Source: Bacteroidales bacterium Bact_07 (GTDB lineage Bacteria > Bacteroidota > Bacteroidia > Bacteroidales > Tenuifilaceae). Taken from it: a stretch of 5,337 nucleotides of DNA. Location: positions 1 to 5,337 of the forward strand of contig LUYY01000180.1 of assembly GCA_001603415.1 (NCBI GenBank), in the 5' to 3' direction. Each line of letters opens with the position of its first letter. Positions within the stretch are counted from its first letter, which is position 1. This document shows positions 1 through 5,337 of this stretch, in pieces. The translations under genes were made by a program, and so were the position numbers. The notes beneath the pieces are model-generated. The model had not been told where the DNA came from, made no database searches, and saw only the letters and a list, made by a program, of their open reading frames with translations.

Positions 1-67
1 ACAAAAAATAAATACTGACACTTAGTAAACTTTTTGGGGCGAGTAAAATCGAAAACATAGTTGAATG

Positions 68-94
68 AGTAATAATCAAACCATTATTATTACT
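68..94. repeat. AT-rich perfect inverted repeat upstream of the M3 peptidase gene
   Basis: The 9-base arm AGTAATAAT (68-76) is the exact reverse complement of ATTATTACT (86-94), and the two are separated by a 9-base loop. The repeat lies 59 bases before the peptidase ATG, in a 153-base leader that has stops in all three forward frames near its left end and no visible gene. A short T run follows the right arm (94-97). It could be a binding site for a dimeric regulator, a weak hairpin in the 5' untranslated region, or the weak terminator of a gene to the left of the window. With only one G-C pair per arm the hairpin would be unstable. In AT-rich DNA a 9-base palindrome can also arise by chance. 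The repeat is certain; its function is not known. Confidence 0.45.
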
Positions 95-153
95 TTTAGG
101 GAAAGTTAAACCAAATCTAAATATCTAACTATCAACACTTAAACTTTTTAAAA

Positions 154-2274
154 ATGAAAAGAAAAAGTTTGTTAATTCTAACCATTGGTATAATGGGAGC
201 ATTGATTTCGTGCACCAGTAAAAAAGGAGTTGAGAATCCTTTGCTAGAGGAGTATAAAACCCCATTTGGTGTTCCCCCTTTCGATAGGATTAAGGTTGAA
301 CACTTTGAACCGGCGGTTGCCGAAGCAATTAAACAACAGCTGGCAGAAATTGAAGCCATTACCTCAAACACCGAGGAACCAACTTTTGAAAACACCATTT
401 TAGCCTTAGACAACAGCGGCGAACTGCTGGAAAATGTGGTTCTCACCATGGAAAACATCAATTCTGCCAATACCAGTGATTCACTGCAAGAAGCTCTCAA
501 AAAGATTTCGCCCATGCTTTCGAAGCATCGCGACGATATCAGCATGAACCCAAAACTTTTTGAGCGCGTAAAGGCTGTTTACGAGACTATTGGTAAAAGG
601 GAATACACTCCGGAGCAAAAACTGCTTATTGAAAGAACCTACAAGGGCTTTGTTCGGGGAGGTGCAAACCTCGATGCCGAAAAGCAAGCCAAACTTAGGG
701 AAATAAACCAACAACTCTCGATGCTTGCCTTGCAATTTAATGAGAATCTTCTTGCCGAAAACAACGATTACCGCATTGTAATTGATAAAGAGGAAGACCT
801 TGCTGGATTACCCGAATCGGTAAAAGCGATGGGTGCAGAAGAAGCAAAGGCTCAAGGAATGGAAGGCAAATGGGTTTACACCATCTACAAGCCTAGCATG
901 CTGCCTTTCCTTACCTACTCACAAAACCGTGAACTGCGCGCGAAACTCTACTATGGCTACTACATGCGAGGCAATAATAACAATGCTCACGATAATAAGG
1001 AAATCATCAAAAAGATTGTTGACCTCCGCCAACAGAAAGCAGAGCTACTGGGATTTCCTACCCATGCTCACTATGTTTTGGATGTAAATATGGCAAAGGT
1101 GCCTGAAAATGTTTATGACCTACTTAATAAACTTTGGAAACCTGCCATTGCAAGAGCCAAAGCCGAGCGCGATGAAATGCAAAAACTGGCAAACGCTGAA
1201 GGCGCTAAGTTCAAAATTGGCCCTGCCGACTGGTGGTATTACGCTGAAAAGGTTCGCAAGGCAAAGTATGATTTGGACGAGGAGATGCTTCGCCCTTACC
1301 TGTCGCTCGATGCCGTTCGTGCAGGGGTATTCAACCTTACCGGAAAGTTATACGGATTGAAGTATGTAAAACGTACCGATTTACCCGTTTACCATCCTGA
1401 ATGCGAGGTTTATGAGGTTCAGGAAGCCGATGGGAAACACGTTGGCATTCTTTACCTCGATTTCTTCCCACGCCCAAGCAAATCGGTTGGAGCCTGGTGC
1501 ACAACCTACCGTAGCCAAAGGGTTAAACCCGATGGCACTTTTGTAACCCCAGTTGTATCAATTGTTTGCAACTTCTCAAAACCAACAGCCGATAAACCCG
1601 CTCTTTTAAGCTACGATGAGGCCGAAACATTCTTCCATGAGTTTGGTCATGCGCTCCATGCTCTATTCAGCAAAGTTCAGTATGCTGGGTTAAGAGATGT
1701 TCCCCGCGATTTTGTTGAACTCCCAAGCCAAATCATGGAGCATTGGGCTGGTCATAAACAATACCTGAAAGAGTATGCCCGTCACTACCAAACCGGCGAA
1801 CCTATGCCCGATGAGCTAATCAATAAGATTGAGGCAAGCGGCCATTTCAACCAAGGTTTTGCGACTACAGAGTACTTAGCGGCATCCATTCTCGATATGG
1901 ACTTCCACACCCTAACAGCTGACAAGGCTAAGATTGAAGATGTTGTTGCCTTTGAAAAGGCCTCGATGGACAAGATTGGCCTTATCCCTGAAATTTTGCC
2001 CCGTTACCGTAGCACATACTTTGCTCATATTTTTAGCGATGTAATGGGCTACTCCAGCGGCTACTACTCATACATCTGGGCCGAAGTGCTCGATAGCGAT
2101 GCTTTTGAGGCCTTTGTGGAAAGCGGTGATATATTCAACAAAGAAATCGCCAGCAAGTTCCGCACCTGCGTACTTGAAAAAGGTGGCTCAAAGGAAGCCA
2201 TGGAGCTCTATAAAGATTTCCGCGGGAAAGACCCCAGCATTGAGCCACTCCTCAAGAATAGAGGTTTGAAATAA
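154..2274 (+). CDS. dcp: Lipoprotein M3-family zinc metallopeptidase (peptidyl-dipeptidase Dcp-like)
   Basis: This 706-residue protein is a zinc peptidase of family M3, expected to remove C-terminal dipeptides from or otherwise cleave oligopeptides. Residues 1-19 are a lipoprotein signal: basic start, hydrophobic core, lipobox LISC with lipidated Cys20. No acidic run follows Cys20, so retention on a periplasm-facing membrane leaflet is more likely than surface export (inference). A helical N-terminal region precedes the catalytic half. The zinc motif HEFGH is at 495-499, with catalytic Glu496 and the probable third ligand Glu522 in FVELPSQ. GYSSGYYSY at 632-640 matches the substrate-binding tyrosine segment of Dcp and thimet-type enzymes. 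The length fits Dcp (about 680 residues) plus a signal peptide. No Shine-Dalgarno precedes the ATG, only an A/T-rich leader, and the start fits the signal peptide exactly. The gene appears intact and monocistronic. Oligopeptidase A is the closest alternative; Dcp is favoured by the PFGVPPFDRIK start of the mature protein. Confidence 0.93.
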   Translation: MKRKSLLILTIGIMGALISCTSKKGVENPLLEEYKTPFGVPPFDRIKVEHFEPAVAEAIKQQLAEIEAITSNTEEPTFENTILALDNSGELLENVVLTMENINSANTSDSLQEALKKISPMLSKHRDDISMNPKLFERVKAVYETIGKREYTPEQKLLIERTYKGFVRGGANLDAEKQAKLREINQQLSMLALQFNENLLAENNDYRIVIDKEEDLAGLPESVKAMGAEEAKAQGMEGKWVYTIYKPSMLPFLTYSQNRELRAKLYYGYYMRGNNNNAHDNKEIIKKIVDLRQQKAELLGFPTHAHYVLDVNMAKVPENVYDLLNKLWKPAIARAKAERDEMQKLANAEGAKFKIGPADWWYYAEKVRKAKYDLDEEMLRPYLSLDAVRAGVFNLTGKLYGLKYVKRTDLPVYHPECEVYEVQEADGKHVGILYLDFFPRPSKSVGAWCTTYRSQRVKPDGTFVTPVVSIVCNFSKPTADKPALLSYDEAETFFHEFGHALHALFSKVQYAGLRDVPRDFVELPSQIMEHWAGHKQYLKEYARHYQTGEPMPDELINKIEASGHFNQGFATTEYLAASILDMDFHTLTADKAKIEDVVAFEKASMDKIGLIPEILPRYRSTYFAHIFSDVMGYSSGYYSYIWAEVLDSDAFEAFVESGDIFNKEIASKFRTCVLEKGGSKEAMELYKDFRGKDPSIEPLLKNRGLK

Positions 2275-2294
2275 TCCTTTTGTGAATTAATTAG

Positions 2295-2321
2295 AAAAAG
2301 CAGCCCTTGGGCTGCTTTTTT
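2295..2321. terminator. Bidirectional intrinsic terminator between convergent genes
   Basis: A perfect 12-base-pair stem pairs 2295-2306 with 2309-2320. The core is GCAGCCC/GGGCTGC, flanked by an A run on the left (2295-2299) and a T run on the right (2316-2321). The central TT is probably part of a CTTG tetraloop once the innermost C-G pair opens. Because the A and T runs mirror each other, transcripts from both strands end in a GC stem followed by U residues. It starts 21 bases after the peptidase stop on the plus strand and lies 5 bases beyond the transporter stop on the minus strand, so it can serve both convergent units. Confidence 0.93.
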
Positions 2322-2325
2322 CATA

Positions 2326-3978
2326 TTATGCGAAAATTAGAACCTGCGCTAATACTATTCGTAAAATCATGGTAAGAGGATAAACTGTAGCGTATGCCGC
2401 CGATTGTGCATTGGAGGGATACATTCCATTGGCAAACTCTAAAGCAGGAGGGTCAGTCATTGAGCCTGCTAGGGTTCCCATTATCTCCAAAAAATTAAAG
2501 CCCAATAGCTTGGCAAGGATACCAATTAGCAATACCGGAATAGTAGTAATAAGAACCCCATATCCCATTAACCTTATACCCCCATTTAGAAAAGCATCAA
2601 CAAAGCCTTCACCCGAACCAATACCAACACAAGTAAGAAAAAGCAAGATGCCAAATTCTCTTAGGAAAGCATTAGCACCGGGACTTATATAGGTATTTAA
2701 TCTCCAAATACGGCCTTTATGACCAAAAAATATTGCTACCAGTAGTGGGCCTCCGGCAAGCCCAAACTTTGCTGGTGCAGGTAAGCCTGGTATAAAAATG
2801 GGTATACTGCCAACTAAAACACCCAAAAATATACCAATAAAAATGGGAAAAGTATTAGGTGTGGTAAGTTCACGAACTGAGTTTCCAAGCTCATTGCGAA
2901 TTTCATCAAGCAAATCGCGCTTACCAACAATTCGAAGCATATCGCCCATCTCAACTACGGTATCAGGAGTTGGCAGGATTTCAATACCTGCTCTAATAAT
3001 GCGCGTAATATTTGCCTCGTAACGACGATAAATCCCAATTTGTTCAATAGTTTTTCCTGCCAATTTGCGATTGGTAAATAACACATGGAACATCGCCAGA
3101 TTTCCGGGTAAACTTCGTTTATCCTGTAACGATATACGTCCCACTTTAAGTTCTATATCGGGGAAATGTACTTCAGGTGCAGCACCATAGATTGTATCGC
3201 CCTTTTCGATGACGAGACTATCGGTTGCTATTAGCATTTCAGTTTTACGACCAACACGTGAAATAACCATTTCGCCTTGCAACTTCTGCTTAACAAAACC
3301 TATGGATTTCCCAACAATATTTTCATTGGTTACTTCAACCATTATACTCTCAATTCTTTTGGTACTTATATTGTGTTTTGCTTTGTATAATTCATTTTCA
3401 GTGTTAAGATTTACCCTAAAAAGAAACCGCAGCATTACAATTCCAAGGATAAGACCAATTACACCAAATGGATAAGCTAAAGCGTATGCCATGCCTGCTT
3501 CACTTGAACCATTAGGAATTCCTAACTCATTAAGCATTTGTTGAGCAGCACCAAGGCCGGGTGTGTTGGTAACAGCACCACTCATTAAACCTACAGCCTG
3601 TTGAGTACTTACTCCACCGAAATACTTAATTACCAATGCAATAGCAAACCCCACAAAAACAATGGCAATTGCTAAAAAGTTTAATTTTAAGCCACTGCTT
3701 CGAAAAGTGGTTATAAAGCGTGGCCCAATATCAATACCGAGCGCGTAAACAAAAAGGATTAATCCAAACTCTTTTACAAAGTGCAACATCTCATGGTTAC
3801 CCACTATTCCAAAATGGGCAATCAATATACCAGCAAATAGAGCACCAGAACTTCCAAGTTTTACACCCTTTACTTCAATCTTCCCAAGTAAAATCCCCAT
3901 TGCTGCTGCCAATGCAATAGCTATTAGTGTACTTATGACACTATTCCCCAAAAGTAAACCTGAAAAAAACTCAACCAT
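2326..3978 (-). CDS. AspT/YidE/YbjL-type (AAE family) transporter with two RCK_C domains
   Basis: This 550-residue inner-membrane protein has the full architecture of the aspartate:alanine exchanger (AAE) family. About five hydrophobic segments lie in residues 13-188, two cytoplasmic RCK_C (TrkA-C) domains at about 205-275 and 290-365, and five more segments in 375-549. The halves are an internal duplication: SGAVTNTPGLGAAQ (133-146) mirrors AGSMTDPPALEFAN (504-517), YALAYPFGVIG (165-175) mirrors YATVYPLTMIL (529-539), and FGLILFVYALGI (71-82) mirrors FGILLFLTCVGI (442-453). Known members include the Tetragenococcus aspartate/alanine antiporter AspT and the corynebacterial succinate exporter SucE. 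E. coli YidE is uncharacterised, so no substrate is assigned. RCK_C domains usually bind a small regulatory ligand. The ATG is three bases after the nrdG stop, with an A/T-rich leader lying inside the nrdG 3' end and no Shine-Dalgarno, which suggests coupled translation. The gene ends 5 bases before the shared terminator. No break or missing segment is seen. Confidence 0.93.
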   Translation of the reverse strand: MVEFFSGLLLGNSVISTLIAIALAAAMGILLGKIEVKGVKLGSSGALFAGILIAHFGIVGNHEMLHFVKEFGLILFVYALGIDIGPRFITTFRSSGLKLNFLAIAIVFVGFAIALVIKYFGGVSTQQAVGLMSGAVTNTPGLGAAQQMLNELGIPNGSSEAGMAYALAYPFGVIGLILGIVMLRFLFRVNLNTENELYKAKHNISTKRIESIMVEVTNENIVGKSIGFVKQKLQGEMVISRVGRKTEMLIATDSLVIEKGDTIYGAAPEVHFPDIELKVGRISLQDKRSLPGNLAMFHVLFTNRKLAGKTIEQIGIYRRYEANITRIIRAGIEILPTPDTVVEMGDMLRIVGKRDLLDEIRNELGNSVRELTTPNTFPIFIGIFLGVLVGSIPIFIPGLPAPAKFGLAGGPLLVAIFFGHKGRIWRLNTYISPGANAFLREFGILLFLTCVGIGSGEGFVDAFLNGGIRLMGYGVLITTIPVLLIGILAKLLGFNFLEIMGTLAGSMTDPPALEFANGMYPSNAQSAAYATVYPLTMILRIVLAQVLIFA

Positions 3979-3981
3979 AAC

Positions 3982-4611
3982 TTAAAATTTTTTTAATTGA
4001 TCGGCTAGTATCCCGTTCTCAAAAGTAAAAGTATTGATAATAAGTGAAATTTCGCCTAAATAGTTCGATTGAATTGATTCAATTGTATTAAGATTATGAA
4101 TTCCGGGTAACCAGGTAGTTCGGAATTGATAGTTAACCCCTGATTCCTTAATAATATTAATTGACTCTTTAATATTGGTAACAATTTCATCATCAGGAAT
4201 CCCAATTACCTTAGAGTATTCCCCTTCAACCGGAACAGTTTTAATATCCATGGCTATAAAATCGACTAAATTGTTAGTTAAAATACATTTTACCATTTGG
4301 GGATTCGACCCATTAGTATCGAGTTTAACACTATACCCCATTGATTTAACTTCGCTTAAAAAATCTGGCAGATTCTTGTGTATGGTAGGCTCTCCGCCAG
4401 AAATTACCACTCCATTGAGCCATTGCCTTCGCTCGACAAGTAAATCCATTACAACATCCATTTTCAGGCACGAAATGCCATTGTGGGATTTGACAAGCCA
4501 ATGGTTATGACAGTACCAACATTGGAAGTTACAGCCAAGGGTAAACAGAACGCATGCGAGTTTACCCGGGTAATCTATTATAGTCTGATATTGAATGGCT
4601 GCAATCTGCAT
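3982..4611 (-). CDS. nrdG: Anaerobic ribonucleoside-triphosphate reductase activating protein (radical SAM)
   Basis: This 209-residue cytoplasmic radical-SAM enzyme cleaves S-adenosylmethionine to generate the glycyl radical on NrdD, which is encoded just upstream. The [4Fe-4S] ligands are Cys27, Cys31 and Cys34 in GCNFQCWYCHN. GGEPT at 72-76 is the SAM-contacting motif, and DTNG at 98-101 is typical of the family. The N-terminal pattern (an IDYPGK stretch at 12-17, then CVLFTLGC) resembles the NrdG2-type subfamily. The ATG at 4611 is the first possible start, because an in-frame TAG lies three codons upstream. An AGG at 4617-4619, five bases before the ATG, is a minimal Shine-Dalgarno. The gap to nrdD is 58 bases with no terminator or evident promoter, so co-transcription is likely. 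The 3' half is AT-rich compared with the Cys-motif region. Other glycyl-radical activases such as PflA are unlikely given the nrdD neighbour and the absence of an inserted ferredoxin-like cluster domain. Confidence 0.95.
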   Translation of the reverse strand: MQIAAIQYQTIIDYPGKLACVLFTLGCNFQCWYCHNHWLVKSHNGISCLKMDVVMDLLVERRQWLNGVVISGGEPTIHKNLPDFLSEVKSMGYSVKLDTNGSNPQMVKCILTNNLVDFIAMDIKTVPVEGEYSKVIGIPDDEIVTNIKESINIIKESGVNYQFRTTWLPGIHNLNTIESIQSNYLGEISLIINTFTFENGILADQLKKF

Positions 4612-4669
4612 ATTTACCTAAATTTATCATTAGATGAAGATTTTGATGAACTTTGATATTTAGTTGGAT

Positions 4670-5337
4670 TTACGAATAGCTACTTAAAGCATGGTCAAAT
4701 AACTTCCTATCGTCAAATTCGGATTGTTTTCCCTCGTTCCACTGCTGTACAGGGCGTATATAGCCTACAATACGAGAAAACACCTCACACTCACTACTCT
4801 GTCCAACTTCTCTGCACTTTGGGCAAATTTTATGTTCCCCATAAAGATACCCGTGCGAAGGGCAAATGCTGAAGGTAGGCGAAAGGGTTATGTATGGTAA
4901 CCGAAACGAACTAAGAACCTTTTTAACTAAAAGTTTTACCATTTTCGGGTCGGGTTGCTTTTCTCCCAAAAAAATATGAAAAACCGTTCCTCCTGTATAC
5001 TTTCCTTGAAGGTTTTCCTGATGTTTAAGAGCAGTAAAAAGGTCGTTGGTATATGATACTGGTAGTTGAGTTGAATTGGTATAGTAAGGTTTTGCGCCTT
5101 TTAATACTTTGTCGGTATTGGCTACCTTGATATCGGGATAGTTTCGCCTATCAATTCGAGCCAGTCTATAAGAAGTACTCTCGGCTGGTGTAGCTTCAAG
5201 ATTATAAATATTTCCGGTTTCTTCCTGTATAATAGCCAGTTTTTCACGGATAAAGTCCATAACCTTGATGCTGAACTCATACCCGGTAGATTGAGAAATG
5301 TCAACCCCTAAAAAGTTAAGACAACATTCATTCATTC
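4670..5337 (-). CDS. nrdD: Anaerobic (class III) ribonucleoside-triphosphate reductase, C-terminal part, cut by window edge
   Basis: This is the last roughly 222 codons of the catalytic subunit that reduces ribonucleoside triphosphates anaerobically. It continues beyond the right edge; the first visible Met (codon 5333-5335) is internal, since MNE with a hydrophobic tail is a barrel segment of NrdD. Counting from that Met, NLEATPAESTSYRLAR (45-60), YYTNSTQLPV (84-93) and YTGGTVFHIFLGE (113-125) are family hallmarks. A zinc-site candidate follows: Cys158 and His161, then Cys171 and Cys174. The glycyl-radical motif is RIVGY at 188-192 with Gly191 (codon 4763-4765), followed by PVQQWNEGK and 30 residues to the end, as in known NrdD proteins. 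The C-terminus is complete and ends in TAA. The N-terminal ATP-cone, if present, the thiyl-radical cysteine and the reductant-determining cysteine lie outside, so the formate or thioredoxin subtype cannot be told. The operon promoter should lie further right. NrdG is the partner encoded next. Confidence 0.96.
   Translation of the reverse strand, partial: MNECCLNFLGVDISQSTGYEFSIKVMDFIREKLAIIQEETGNIYNLEATPAESTSYRLARIDRRNYPDIKVANTDKVLKGAKPYYTNSTQLPVSYTNDLFTALKHQENLQGKYTGGTVFHIFLGEKQPDPKMVKLLVKKVLSSFRLPYITLSPTFSICPSHGYLYGEHKICPKCREVGQSSECEVFSRIVGYIRPVQQWNEGKQSEFDDRKLFDHALSSYS

Noticed and set aside
33..65. Possible Bacteroidota-type promoter (TTTG at 33-36 with a TA-containing element near 58)
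   Set aside because: The second element, TAGTTGAA, matches the TAnnTTTG consensus poorly. The other near match, TACTTTTA at 91-98, has no TTTG at a suitable distance. No promoter can be supported.
132..545. Minus-strand open frame of 137 codons opposite the start of the M3 peptidase gene
   Set aside because: It is the antisense shadow of a strongly recognised gene. It is rich in Ser and Leu, as antisense frames often are, and shows no family motif.
3720..3920. Plus-strand open frame of 66 codons, Gln-rich, opposite the transporter N-terminal half
   Set aside because: The Gln-rich composition is what the reverse complement of hydrophobic transmembrane codons gives. No independent support was seen.
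4175..4510. Plus-strand open frame of 111 codons within nrdG
   Set aside because: It lies entirely opposite the radical-SAM coding sequence, has no recognisable domain, and nrdG on the other strand carries all the expected motifs.
4631..4657. Repeated GATGAA/TTTGATGAA-like words in the nrdD-nrdG gap, considered as a regulatory site
   Set aside because: The repeats are short, irregular and AT-rich, and they lie inside a probable operon. They form neither a clear operator nor a hairpin.
5122..5304. Minus-strand open frame of 60 codons overlapping nrdD in another frame
   Set aside because: It overlaps the NrdD reading frame across highly conserved motifs, so it is an out-of-frame artefact.
1..5337. 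Search for CRISPR arrays, mobile elements, tRNA genes, riboswitches or a new defence system
   Set aside because: No spaced direct repeats, transposase or integrase motifs, terminal inverted repeats or cloverleaf pattern were seen. All long frames are explained by four well-known gene families.

Overview
The window looks like a stretch of a Bacteroidota chromosome, probably an anaerobe or facultative anaerobe in or near the Bacteroidales/Marinilabiliales. This is inferred from protein character and gene style, not from a database match. Three of the four gene starts are visible. Two have A/T-rich leaders with no Shine-Dalgarno sequence and one has only a minimal AGG. All four genes end in TAA. 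The M3 peptidase carries a lipoprotein signal, as is common in this phylum, and an oxygen-sensitive class III ribonucleotide reductase is present.

Layout. Bases 1-153 are non-coding and hold one AT-rich perfect inverted repeat. Bases 154-2274 (+) encode a lipoprotein zinc metallopeptidase of family M3 (Dcp-like peptidyl-dipeptidase). Bases 2295-2321 form a strong symmetric hairpin that can terminate transcription in both directions between two convergent genes. On the minus strand, read right to left, come the 3' part of nrdD (4670 to the window edge), nrdG (3982-4611) and a ten-helix AAE-family (AspT/YidE/YbjL-type) transporter with two RCK_C domains (2326-3978).

How the genes work together. 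NrdG is the radical-SAM activase that installs the glycyl radical on NrdD, and NrdD then reduces ribonucleotides to deoxyribonucleotides without oxygen. The two genes are 57 bases apart and probably co-transcribed. The transporter ATG lies three bases after the nrdG stop, so it is very likely in the same operon and may be translationally coupled. Its substrate is unknown. Characterised family members exchange or export aspartate/alanine or succinate, which would suit fermentative growth, but that link is inference. The M3 peptidase is a separate, convergent unit that probably trims oligopeptides in the periplasm.

I found no tRNA, rRNA, CRISPR array, insertion sequence, phage gene or evident new defence system. 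The most unusual point is the tight coupling of an AAE transporter to nrdDG. The rest is ordinary core metabolism.
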